NCBI RefSeq assembly: GCF_030936135.1
Contig: NC_082637.1
Coordinates: 44,309,821 to 44,373,820 of the forward strand
Direction: 5' to 3'
Length of the DNA stretch: 64,000 nt
From: Gavia stellata
Lineage: Eukaryota; Chordata; Aves; Gaviiformes; Gaviidae
Positions 11,921-24,100 of this stretch are shown here, in pieces. The position numbers and the translations under genes are program-made. Numbering within the stretch: position 1 is the first letter of the stretch; every line of letters begins with the position of its first letter. Under the pieces are notes generated by a model, which worked only from the letters and a program-made list of their open reading frames with translations, made no database searches and had not been told where the DNA came from.

Positions 11921-14900
11921 ATTGAGTTTAAGTTTACCACAATATTATTATTAAAGAAGTAGGGTAAGGAAAAAATAAAGTATGATACATGGTTTCTAAA
12001 TGTTTTAAAGTGTATTAACAAGTGCAAGTGACGGAGCATATCAATCCAAATTTCTCAAATAATGGCTGTTTCTCTAGTCTGTTAAAGAAACCAATTCTCA
12101 GGCTTCAGGACATTTAAAGCTTTAGGCTTTCATGTGGCTGTCCTCAACAGAAAAATCAGCACATACTTTAAGACAAACTTTCCTCAATGAAAGAAGCTTT
12201 GACATGATAGCAGAGAAGTTTCCAGCTAAGAGCCTGGTGGGGGGAGGTGGAGGTGGGGGTGGAAAGAAAGGGGGGGAAAAAAAAAGCAAACCCTTCTCTA
12301 ATTTCTGTGGGAACTGTGCTGAGGAGACGAATGTAGTATTTCTCGCCACTGCTCAGATACCATTACTGAAGCCTGTTTCTTTTCTTTCCTTGAAGGTCTA
12401 AATCTTTCTAGTCTAATACGGAAAAACATCTACTATCAGTAGTGGTAATATAATAATTCATAATGCATTTATTACATAGGTGTCAAGCATTTCCAAAAAA
12501 AATTGTTAAAACTCAATATGGGATTTTTTCACAGACTAAAGAAATATCTATGCAGTGACAGGGACAAGTCACCTGGAATTGTTAATATACTTTAGAACAG
12601 CTAGAAACCATTTACTTAGACCACCCCTAAAGCGGAGAAGAGTAAAAATAGCTTTTGGTCTGTTATTTAGCCTGAGGTCTGAAAATACTTTGTGACAAGG
12701 TTTTGACGTATATCCTACAAGTAGAAGCTCACTTCTCTACAGGGGAAGTACCTGGCTGCTATTAAAGCTGGATGGATTGTTAACACATCTGCCCCTGTAA
12801 TTTCACAGCTGCCTGGAGGGTTCATCAGGTATCTCTTCACTTAAACATCAGCAAGTGCCTGGTGGCAAAACCATATGGGATGAAAAGGACTCTCCCAGTA
12901 AAGTAATTTCTTACTTGTAAATCCTACTAATTTATGACCCTGTGTTAATGCCTCAAGCTCTTTGAAGAACTGTTACATAAATCTTTTTTAACTGCGTTAT
13001 CATCTCTTGCACACAAACCATAATTTATTCTAAGGACTTCAAAGGTCATCAGTTATTCTGACTGCAGCTCCAACCTGACATGGCAATCCATTAAAAACAG
13101 AAAGACTTTTCCCAACAAAGTTTTTCACTTAATTGTTTCAGTCATCTGACAATTTAAAGTGGTCACTCTCAGACAAATAGTCATCATATTTTTATCATCT
13201 TTAAAAGCTTCTGTTCAACTCTGCAGTCTATTAAGACATCAGCCGTCTTCCCCACGGTCTGTATTTTTCAAGAATTATACAATATCCTCATTATAATATG
13301 CTAATGTATATTTGACCTTAATGAGTTCTATCCCCAGTATTATCCCAGACAAACTCTTAGAATGGAGCACACATCAGGGAAGAAGCTTCTGCTTTGTAAA
13401 TATATTCAGAAGAAAGGAGCCTTTTTCCAAGTATTTCAAGCAAGATTTCTTTGGTGTTCAAAAAAAGTCTGCCTGCTTCACATCTGTTTAGACCCCTGGT
13501 TTGAATACCCTCTCTGTAGCAAAAGTATAAAACTTCTGTAAAAATATTTTGAGTGTTTATCATAGAAAGTCCAAAAAACACTTCCAGAGGAACTGGAAAA
13601 AATACAACTAAAAGAAAAAACAAATTAAAAAGGCTTTAAGGCAACTCAAACAAAGAGGGATTTACTAAATGGAAAAGGCAGCTGTAATGGCTGAACTCTC
13701 TTTATCAGTATTCTAACAAATAACACCTCCTGTGCTTTAAATATTTAATGTGAAATCCATGGATTTATATAGCTTACAAAATGCCAGAGGCTTATTATCT
13801 TTACAGATTGCATGACAGGAATATTCATATCATTTGATTCCACTGTTTAAGACAACAGGAATTCCTCCAGGTGCTAATGGTAGATAACTTGTGTGCTGCT
13901 TCAATAATCTACTAATTATAGAATCCCTCAGGTAGAACAATGTCATTAATCTGATTAAATTATTTATATTTCTGGAAAGCAAAATCTTATTAGGTCCTTG
14001 GCATTTGACTGTCTGTATTATGCTGCTGTGTTTGTAGTTCATGGTGTGGAGGAAAAAGTCTGTATTTTACATAGCCATCACCATAGCTGGAAGAGGACCA
14101 GAGTGTCTTATATCCTAACTTAACAGTGCCATTCATAAATTCTAGGGCATGCTTTGCATTTCATGGATTGTCCATTTAGAGCACTATAACACTTCTGAGA
14201 GTGAAGGTTTGTTATGAGGCATTTATCAGGCACCTCATCTTCTCAAGAGCAATATAGCAACAGAGGTGAATGGATTCTCGTCCACCCACTACAGCGTAAC
14301 CAGGTTAACACTAGTGAAATTATCGGACACACTGATGTAAGATCAGAATCAAACCAACTGCCAAAATTAAAGTGAGGGTTCTTTTCTATTAAATACAGCA
14401 GGAAAAACACAAATGCAACATGCTTGCATAAAGCACAGTCAGATGCCAATTAAGTAGCTATGATTTTAAAACAGGAGGGAGCATGGGGGATCGGGAACTG
14501 GTATCTACCTTAACTTGTAACTTAACACATAATAGTGGCACTAAAACTAGATGCATTGTAAGTTAGCAAAACCAGACATTTTGCTAAGTACTTGCAGCAC
14601 AGAAGATATTTTCTGCAGCAAGAATCTTCACACCACATGTGGTAACATGCTGATTGTTTATAGATAAGCGACAAATTCTGCTGTCATCTCTATACACCAT
14701 TGTGCAGTATATCTAACTTCTATTCTGCCCCACAGCTCCATTTGAAACTTACCTTCCTACATTTGCACAACAGTTAGAACAACTATAATCATAAGAATGA
14801 TGTTGCCATAGTAAGGAGATAAAACCAACAGTACATTTTTAGTCATTTAAGGTATTTAGAGAACTCTTAAGGATATGATTTGGTGTTGCACCTGTTTTAA

Positions 14901-15212
14901 CTGCCATATCAGACAATTTACACATACAACAATTAACAGAATAATATCCAGCTGTCTCTGTAGGTCACGATTCTGTTAATATTTATTTACAGTCATCTTA
15001 AATTCACATCCATTTAGGGCTAAGAACAGGCTTAAATGTTACTAGTATCCCTTCAAGCAAAAGATTGCTATTCTGCTTTTATAAAAAAAATCAACTAGTA
15101 TAATTGTTTAGCTTTTTGCCCTTCTAAACACCTAGAACATTTAAGTACAAAACAAACAGCATAGAATAAGTTGAGAACACCAGTGTGCCATTGGGCGTGT
15201 ATTAAAATACAT
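11921..15212. other. Intergenic DNA, no gene recognised
   Basis: The G/A-rich tract at 12236-12285 is the only low-complexity feature. About 13720-14040 has a composition resembling conserved non-coding DNA (caggtgctaatgg, actaattatag, cattaatctgattaaatta). No exon found. Confidence 0.65.
12236..12285 (+). repeat. G-rich then A-rich low-complexity tract
   Basis: ggtggggggaggtggaggtg, then ggggtggaaagaaa, ggggggg and nine A. Low complexity; candidate quadruplex on the plus strand. The open frames across it (poly-Gly/poly-Pro) are artefacts. Confidence 0.85.
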
Positions 15213-15400
15213 AATCACAGAATCACAGAATCATTAAGGTTGGAAAAGACCTGTAAGATCATCAGGTCCAACCATCTACCAACACCACCATGCCCACTAA
15301 ACCATGTCCCACAATGCCTCGTCCACACGTTCCTTGAACACCTCCAGGGATGGTGACTCCACTACTTCCCTGGGCAGTTTAATCTAACAGTCTCTTCTTT
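15213..15400 (-). mobile_element. CR1 LINE 3' fragment
   Basis: Minus-strand CR1 3' end. The plus strand reads aatcacagaatcacagaatc, then ttggaaaagacctgtaagat, caccaccatgcccac, ccttgaacacctccaggg and ccctgggcag. Similarity fades around 15380-15400, which is the 5' truncation point. Its last ~130 bp are nearly identical to the 11794 copy. Confidence 0.9.
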
Positions 15401-17479
15401 CTTTAAAAAGCTATGATCTTTTACATTGTTTATTTTGGTGTGGAATTCAGTTTTGAGACTGGAAGTAACTCATACAGTACATCCTGTATCTAGTCAGCCA
15501 CTCTAAATATTATAAAGCACTACAAGTCCTAACATTACTGGATAAGCTACAGCTTTTTATTCCTTTATACAAATTACCATAGACTCCTCCCAGTGCATTA
15601 CTGGCAATCTATCAAATGCAAAGGGTATCTGGAAAGGGGTTAGAAGGAGCAGTTTCATATATTCAGCTGATTCTTCTAACAAAAAATAATTCTGTTTTGT
15701 GAGTCATCTTACTTTCTGGCAACAACAAAAAAAGCAATAGCACATTTCACCTCTGTCCTACGCAAATCTGGTCATATAACATGTAGGATGTTCATCACTG
15801 TGAAAGTGAGAAAGAAAAGTCCTCTCCACCCTCCAGTAACAGCTCCTGCAATGAGTCATAGCAAAAAGTCACCTTGCATAAAACACAGTATCTGTCTCAG
15901 GCCAAACTCTCTGCTAGTTGATCTGGCACAGTATAACAGAAATTAATTGACCAGCAACCATTTGTACCATAAGAAAGTTCAGTGCTCTTTTATCAACAGG
16001 TTTCTGATGTGCTTCTTGAGAGCACACTTTCCAAGGGAAGCCTAGTTTGCATGACAGAGATCTGAATGACAGCACATGCCTGCTGATACCACCATGTCAG
16101 TAGACTTCCTTAAAGCTTCTTAAGTGAGAAAAATATCCATTCTTTCAGAAATGTCTGCTTGAGCTGTTGCCAGAGAAAATTTACAGGCCATCCTGGCGAT
16201 GTGAAAGTGATGATTCTTCCATCTGTCTTAAATCAGAGGGGTACTAAGCAGGCTCCCACAATCAGTTCACTGCTCAGTTGGACAACATGCTCAAGGTTCG
16301 AGGCTTTCTTATGTTTAAGAAAGTCCTCTGTGCAGAGTGAGATACGTAGATACAGGCACGCTTTTCTTGTGACCATCCTCACTGTTCCTCAGGCCAGGGA
16401 GGTCTGATACATGTTTACTATATACAGTAAGCATCTGCTAAATAGCCAAGTTTACAGAGAAGAGAAAAATCATGCAATATCTTACCTTCAAGCTTAAAGA
16501 CCTCATTTTCTCCTACTCTACAGCTACTGTCATAGCACAAGGTATTATCCAGTATATGTAATGTTCCAGCAAAGCCTGCCATACTGGGTGATAAAAATCC
16601 AAGTGGATGGAAAAATAACAAGATTATTCAATGCTGAATGAGCAGTAAAGACCTGTTACAAGCTCTATGCTGAAGGATTTTAGCGTTTTCTTTAGAGGAT
16701 ACTCTGCTTTGGTTTTCTATGTCCACTAGCCATCAAATCCCAGAAAAATGACTTTTTTTCACCTGTAAAGTGTTACATCACACATCAGAAGCCAAATCTA
16801 GATTCAGAAGGCAGTAAAAACAGCACTGGTTCCTGTACCTGTTAGTGGGAACAAGAAAGTGAAAAGAAATGACAGAATCAGCTGTAGGTAATGCTGCCAC
16901 CTTATTAATAGTCTTCAGTGCACAAAGACTTTGTGCCCACATACATTCAGAGTACATTATGCACTGCTCAAGGATGCGAGGGATAAGAAGGGGCTTAAAC
17001 TATCACGCCTTCACAAATAATATGCTGCAGCTCTCTTCCACTCTTTTGCAGGAGAGGTAATGAAGAGGTTAAGTATGGGAACCCTGTTCTTTCCAAAAAA
17101 CTTCTACAGCTCCACTCTCAAAATTAAATTTGCTTTTGCCCTACACAGAGGACAGTTTCTAACTATATTCAAAAAATAGAAAACTAGTCATAGAAATTGT
17201 TAAAGATTTACATTCTTTTATTCACTGCAATTTAAATAGGTCCTAAGTTCTTAAGCATGTGTACTCCTTTCCTGCATAAAGTTAAACTGCAAAAGCAAAT
17301 TGTTCTTCTGAATCGGATGCGAGTAGAAATACTGGGAGAGTACAGTGAGTATGGGGCACAAAAAAAAAGTGAGGGAATGCAAGACAGAATAGCAAAGGAC
17401 AGGAGGAATAGATTATCCGTTGTTGTAAACTGCAGAAACTTCTCTGGCTCCAGTAGACTACGATAATTGGTACATCATC
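15401..17479. other. Intergenic DNA between two CR1 fragments
   Basis: Short unremarkable open frames only; no gene, RNA gene or repeat recognised. Confidence 0.7.
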
Positions 17480-17746
17480 TGACAGTTGACAGGACAAGAG
17501 GAGATGGCCTCAAGTTGCACCAGGAGAGGTTCAGGCTGGATATTAGGAAAAATTTCTTTACTGAGAGAGTGGTGAAACATGGGAACAGGCTGCCCAGGGA
17601 GGTGGTGGAGTCACCATCCCTGGAGGTATTCAAGGAACGTGTGGACTTGGCATTGTGGAACATGGTTTAATGGGCATGGTGGTGTTAGTTGATGGTTGGA
17701 CTTGATGATCCTACAGGTCTTTTCCAACCTTAGTGATTCTGTGATC
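17480..17746 (+). mobile_element. CR1 LINE 3' fragment
   Basis: Plus-strand CR1 end. It encodes the ORF2 C-terminus ([20 protein letters not shown], then FFTERVV and [14 protein letters not shown]) up to a stop at 17668-17670. The 3' UTR follows (gggcatggtggtgtt, gttggacttgatgatc, ttttccaacctta) with the terminal gattctgtgatct tail. The reading frame of the tail part is still open, suggesting a relatively young copy. Same subfamily as the 15213 and 11794 copies, judging by the shared UTR wording. Confidence 0.93.
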
Positions 17747-19422
17747 TGAGAGCTGCCCTAGGATGAGACAGGGAAGAGAGATCAGACAGAATGTGTGTCA
17801 CAAGATCTGGTCACAACTGGATTTTAGGTATTAACCTTTGTATTAACGGATCTTTTGTCTTCAGACTGTCCAAGATGAGAGTGCAATGGTGAGGACTAGA
17901 GAGGTGAGCAGGTAAAAACATCTGCCAAGCCAGAAATACCTTTTTGGCTATTCATTGTGGGCATTATAAATGCACTGTTTTGCAGGGAGTGGAGGTTGCT
18001 ATTTAGGTTTTTCTACATGACTGTGTAATTGACTATGGTTTGTGTTTACTATTATTTTTTGGCACATTAAATAATTGTGTGTGTAAATAGAGGATATATA
18101 GAACTATGCATTTTAAAAAATAACTATTCTTACAACATCAGCAACAGACATGTAATTCTTGTATCTGTTGCTCATTCAAAATTATAACCTCAGGTACAAA
18201 ACAATTCACATCTTAGTCACTGAAAAAAAAAATTAAAAATCTGATTCTCAAAATTGGAAAATGCTCAGGCAGCTCCGCTGCCTCCAGCGAAATGACACTT
18301 GATGTCCTTTATAGGATTTAACAACAAATATCTGCAAGTGTGAATGAACTCATTAGATGTCTATGTTCTTTTCTCCTCCATCATTCTTCTGTCTTCTTTT
18401 CCACACAGAAAACACTGATATCAGTATCACTCAGACTCATTCTTGGGTTTTGTGTATTTTTTTAATCCATAATGTACACTGTACCTCAGTCTACTTGATT
18501 GTTTCTTCAGATTAAACTGGTATGAAATGCAGTAAACACACAAATACTGGTAGCCCTAATAAAGAAAGCTGTCATCTCAGATAGCTATAGCCCATTACCT
18601 AAAAATCTACCAGATTATAAATCCGTTGACAATTTACAATAAAACCATTATATCACAGAATTACAGAATCATCTAATGCAGAGACAATGCATCGCAATAT
18701 AATTTGTTATGTGCACTTGTATATGGTGGGTAAAGTAGGCACATTTAACTTAGTTCTAATATCCATATGTGCAAACTCAGCTCAAAAACATTTCCCTAAA
18801 TGAGCTTATAAATTAGAACAACTGTGCTGAGACTTGAGCTTGTATAGAAAATTTTGAAATCCAAATATCTGCCATGTTGAAAAAGATCTCATTTCATTAT
18901 ACCCTCCTCCAATGTACATACTTATCCCATTCACCTTTGGGCTGAAAGTACACCATTTAACCAAGAAGAGAAGAGCAGGCTTCATTTCACTGTTCTCTCT
19001 GAGCATAGAAACAACAACCTACATCTGCATCATCGTGTAAACATACCATTCTAAAACCACGAAATACTATAACTGCAGCGTGCATGAAAATACAGCACTT
19101 ATATTTTATTGCTTGGTTTAGCCTCCACATGCTGGCTAATGTTACCCTTTGTAGGCTTTGGGAAAATAGAGGGGCTAGTCAGCCACATCTGCCAAAGGAA
19201 GGAGGCAAATCTGAAGTAGTAGAAATGGGGACTATGTATATTTTTATTACTTTTTCTATCTCTAACTTTCATGGTTTCTTTTCTCAGAATGCCCTCAGCA
19301 ACCTGTAAATATAATTTTAATTGTATAATTTGTTCTTGGTGGTTCAGATGATTCAGCAATACTCCAAGCCCCAACCCTCCTCGTGTCACTCACAAACCTC
19401 CACCCAGGCATTGCAGTACTTA
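17747..19422. other. Intergenic DNA between two CR1 copies
   Basis: AT-rich, no credible coding exon. A 20-bp CR1-tail-like string (atcacagaattacagaatca) at about 18653-18672 has no CR1 body beside it and may be a last remnant or chance. Confidence 0.65.
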
Positions 19423-21157
19423 GATAGAATCACAGAATCGTTCAGGTTGGAAAAGACCTTCAAGATCATCAAGTCCAACTGTTAACCTAGCACTGCCAAG
19501 TCCACCACTAAACCATGTGCCTAAGCACTATATCTACATGTCTTTTAAATACCTTCGGGAATGGTGACTCAACCACTTCCTTGGGCAGCCCATTCCAGTG
19601 CTTGACAGCCATTTCAGTAAAGAAATGTTTCCTAATATCCAATCTAAACCTCCCCTGACACAACCTGAGGCCATTTCCTCTAGTCCTATCACTTGTCACT
19701 TGGGAGAACAGACCAACACCCACCTTGCTACAACCCCCTTTCAGGTAGTTGTAGAGATCGATGAGGTCTCCCCTCAGCCTCCTCTTCTCCAGACTAACCA
19801 ACCCCAGTTCCCTCAGCCGCTCCTCAGAAGACTTGTGCTCCAGACCCCTCACCAGCTTCGTCGCCCTTCTCTGGACACACTCCAGCAACTCAATGTCCTT
19901 CTTGTAGTGAGGGGCTCAAAACTGAACACAATATTCGAGGTGCGGCCTCATCAGTGCTGAGTACAGGGGCATGATCACTTCCCTACTTCTGCTGGCCACA
20001 CTATTTCTGATACAGGCCAGGATGCCATTGGTGGTCTTGGCCACCTGGGCACACTGCTGGCTCATATTCAGCCAGCTGTTGACCAACACCCCCAAGTCCT
20101 TTTCTGCGGGGCAGCTTTCTAGCCGCTCTTCCCCAAGCCTGTAGTGTTGCATGGGGTTGTTTTGATGCAAGTGCAGGACCTGGCACTTAGCCTTGTTGAA
20201 CCTCATACAATTGGCCTTGGCCCATCCATCCAGCCTGTCCAGATCCCTCTGGAGAGATTTCCTACCCTCAAGCAGATCAACACTCCCACCCAACTTGGTG
20301 CCATCTGCAAACTTGCTGAGGGTGCACTCAATCCCCTCATCCAGATCATCAATAAAGATATTAAACAGAACTTGCCCCAAAACTGAGCCCTGGGGGACTC
20401 CACTTGTTAAATCCAGTTGGTGGCCAGTCACTCCATTCACCACAGATCTTTGGGCCTGGCTATTCAGCCAATTTTTTACCCAGCGAAGAGTTCACCCATC
20501 CAAGCCATGAGCAGTCAGTTTCTCCAGGAGACTGCTGTGGGAAATGGTGTTGAAGGCTTTACTAAAGTCTGGATAGACAACATCCACAGCCTTTCCCTTG
20601 TCCACTAAGCGGGTTGCCTTGTCATAGAAGGAGATCAGGTTGGTCAAGCAAGACCTGCCTTTCATGAACCCGTGCTGGCTGGGCCTGATCACCTGGTTGT
20701 CCTGTATGTGCCATGTGATGGCACTCAAGATGATCTGCTCCATGAACTTTCCCCGGCACCGAAGTTGGGTTGACAGGCCTGTAATTCCCTGGATCCTCCT
20801 TCTGGCCCTTCTTGTAGATGGGCATCACAGTTGCTAACCTCCAGCCCACTGGGGCCTCCCCATCTGGCCAGGACTCCTGATAAATGATTGAAAGTGGTTT
20901 GGTGGGCATTTCTGCCAGCTCCCTCAGTACCCTTGGGTGGATCCCATCCGGCCTCAGAGTTGTGTGCGTCTTAAGTGGCGTAGCAGGTCACTAACCATTT
21001 CCCCTTGGATCATGGGGGCTCCATTCTGCTCCTGGTCCCTGTTTTCCAGCTCAGGGAGCTGGGTACCCTGAGAACAACCGGTCTTACTATTAAAAACTGA
21101 GGCAAAGAAGGCATTAAGTACCTCAGCCTTTTCCTCATCCTTTGTTACTGTGTTGGC
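19423..21157 (-). mobile_element. CR1 LINE, 5'-truncated, with decayed reverse-transcriptase ORF2
   Basis: About 1.7 kb CR1 retrotransposon on the minus strand. The 3' end (plus-strand agaatcacagaatcgttcagg then ttggaaaagacc) is at the left. It is truncated on the right near 21157, within ORF2; full-length CR1 is about 4.5 kb. ORF2 pieces are recognisable in order: the PIYKKGQKEDPGNYRPV motif (about 20909-20750), MEQIILSAI to HGLDG (20743-20495), the RT core [10 protein letters not shown] and [13 protein letters not shown] (20443-19919), and the C-terminal LERKRR-like and [10 protein letters not shown] part (19888-19508). The frame is broken by an apparent 1-bp insertion near 20747, a TGA in place of Trp at 20494-20492 and a TGA in place of Trp at 19918-19916. 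The catalytic FADD box reads FADG (Gly codon 20302-20300). The copy is inactive. Confidence 0.93.
19508..20909 (-). pseudogene. CR1 ORF2 (endonuclease/reverse transcriptase) remnant
   Basis: Interrupted coding remnant inside the CR1 element; it would have encoded the RT used for target-primed retrotransposition. Three frame-breaking lesions are visible (one 1-bp insertion, two Trp-to-stop changes). The second catalytic Asp of the F/YADD motif is replaced by Gly through a single GAC-to-GGC-type change. The endonuclease domain and the N-terminal part of RT are missing because of 5' truncation. It terminates at the ...VLRHMV end typical of CR1 ORF2. Confidence 0.9.
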
Positions 21158-24100
21158 ATGGCATTTCTACATGGCATACTGTAGAAAAGCTGAACTATCT
21201 GCACAACTACCAAACACAAAGACTCCACCTCACCACCTGAATTATTTTCTAGTACTTCAACTGAAGTAAAGAAACATAAATAAGGATGGCAAATGAAGCT
21301 GAGATAAGCAATGAAGTTTAATTCTCTGACATTAATGCTCCCCAAGGGTGCATTATCACTATTTAAAATGAGTGTAACTAATTCTAATCCTGCTCAGAAT
21401 TTGCATATCAAGAACAGGCCTAATCTACTCTGTAAAAATGTAACATGCCACATATCTGTTGGTCACTCTACATCTAGCGCTTGTCACATTCATGTACATT
21501 ATTCTTCTTCACGAGTGTCTGCACTGTTTGGGATCATTTCTGAACAATTCAAACACTATATGGTAGAGCTAGTTCAGAAATTTCCTGATTGCTTTTCCAT
21601 TTCATAAACCAATTCTATAAACCAGCAAAAGACCTAAAAATTTTCCTGACACTTTGTTAAAACCAATGGCCACTTCTGAATCCTTCTTGATATCCATCCA
21701 AAGCCTGCTGGTGAGCTTAGGCCTCAGGAATTCAATTCTCTAGCATAGTTCTGCCATGAAGGAAGGCTGAGGCATGGAGCTCCCAGTATTCAGGCCCCCC
21801 TGAATTCTCACAGCTACTGACCAAAACCACCAGTGAGCCATTTTGCAGATTGCATGGCGGGTCTGCACAGCACGTAGTGGCCAAGGGCATTCCTTACTAC
21901 TTGCCACAGATCAAGAGGTCCATGTAAATCATCCAGCCAGGACCACAAACACTTTATGACTCTGCAGGAACTGAAGGCATGCAAGAACAATAGCCAAGAG
22001 GATAACTTAGAAGCTGGGTGCTCTTACTCCATTTCATCCTGAATTTTTCCAAGTAAAGTCACCAGTTGTTTTCTAAGATCTTTATTTTTCCTTTCCGTGG
22101 GAAATTTTGGCATTTCTACTTCTGTTTCCAGAAAGCCAGAATTTTTGACTTTTGGATGAGGTCTATCATCTTGTTGTCTATTAAAGTAGACAAATCATCA
22201 TCATAAGAAAAGGAGCACCATGGAAGAGGGAGAGCACCTTCTGTGCAAACCACCTTCCTGTATTCTCACATGGGTCCATTTGATGTTCTCAATATAAGAA
22301 TTAATACAGGGGTCAGACCACACCTTTGCAATCCTCTTAACTTCCTTCTAAAGGCTATCAGATTGGCAAAGGCAGCTAAGACCTGAGCAGACATCTAACG
22401 CAAGGGGGAACTGGGACCTCTTCATCTGCCACTGTCTGAGGGCAAGGGAAGAGGCAGATTTTGCCTAGGTGACCTGGCCCAAGGCAGGTCAGCAGCAGCA
22501 CCAGCTGCAGATCAGGCAGCCAGCGCTGGATATGCCACCAGCACCATCATAACCAGGGGGGACAGACCACTCACACAGCTCAGGTCTGAGGAGAAGGCAA
22601 CATCTAGCTCATCTGGCTGCGCTACCGATTCCACCCTGGCTCCCTTATGGGAAAGATGGCACCCTTCCTCAAGGCCTCCCATAGCTGCTCACACCAAGGT
22701 GATGCAACCAGTACGCTCACCTTGAGAAGGGGCATTTTAGGCAGCAGTCACCTCACAGATGGGGTCACCTCATTATGGGGCACAGAGACGCCCAGTTATA
22801 TACTCTGCTCCCAGTCTATTTTCTGCAAAAGGTCTCCATGTTGCTCCAATGCTGCTCTCCATTGTGCATCCCAGAGGAGATGAGAGAGCTGCCAGCTGGC
22901 ACGAAGCTGACTTACAGCCAGCAGTGGCCATCTGGGGAGATGAGAAGATCCAGGGCTAGCTAGATTTAGTCATAAGATAATTTTGGTGTTTATGACCATA
23001 TGTCTGTGATGGGCATTACTCAGAGGTACAAGCAGTGCCAAAAGGAGAAAGATCAAGATTATTGTGAAGCCCAAAACAATAAAAATAAATCCAGGTTTGG
23101 GGAGGGAGATGCACACATTTCATCCTCGCCTAGACATGACTCATGAGTAGTCTCCTCTCCATGTAGCCCCAGGATCTGCCCCAGCGCTTCCCTCCCTCCC
23201 CGTCCAGCCTCTCCCCTGTTCACTTACAAACCACATCAAGCCACAGCTTTATGGCTACATCACTTTCCCTGCACACAGCTGGTCATACCATGCATAATAA
23301 TTCAAGGACTACCATTATGCTACTGTTAAATAACTTTTTGTCTGCTAATCAGGATGCAATTGGATTAGCTTTCACTGCCTGACCTCACAGCCACTCTACC
23401 TGGCCACTTAGAAACACTGCTTCATTTTCATCACAATGTTGATGCAACAAGGAATTATTATAACTGTATATAGAGGCTCAGAGTGATTAAGCTGTTTGCT
23501 CAGAGTCAGCAGCAGAGTCCACAGCCAAAGTCATAAAACCTAAAAACCCACAACTTGAAAAATACAGAGTCATCTATCATCAGTCTCCTTGATAACTCTG
23601 ATGTTACATGAGAGAGTTTACAGGGATGGTCATGTTCCACTGCTTCTCTCTGACCTCGATGACCATTTCCCAGATTTGCAAATAGTAGAACAAGAGAAGG
23701 GAAATATTATAGAAGAAGTTTTTCTTTAAGTTTAAGAAAAAAACTGCATACTAATTACACAATAAAACCTAGGGGATTATACAAGTACCACATTGCACAC
23801 ATCAAAGCAGAAAGGAAAATAGTTTGTGCACAAAGGAAAAATACTTCAAAAGTACAGCTATGGCCAAAGAACTACAAATACATTTATTTAAAGGTATTTA
23901 TCAGAAATCTTACTCAGAGATTTTGATCACTCTGGAGATACCCCGTTGGGGGATTTCCATACTCCTCTAGCCTTTAAAAGTGGTCCTGAGCACAAATTTA
24001 AGAAAAGAGTGAGGCCTTTGATTGTATTCCTGTTGCTTCAAATTCTCCCACCTCTCACTCCTGCCCTTGACAGTACACGTACGTCTTTCTGTAAGACATC

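Noticed and set aside
12122..12401. Frames with poly-Gly or poly-Pro tracts
   Set aside because: Artefact of the G/A-rich low-complexity tract at 12236-12285.
18653..18672. CR1-tail-like string atcacagaattacagaatca
   Set aside because: Only about 20 bp and no CR1 3' UTR beside it; too short to call an element.
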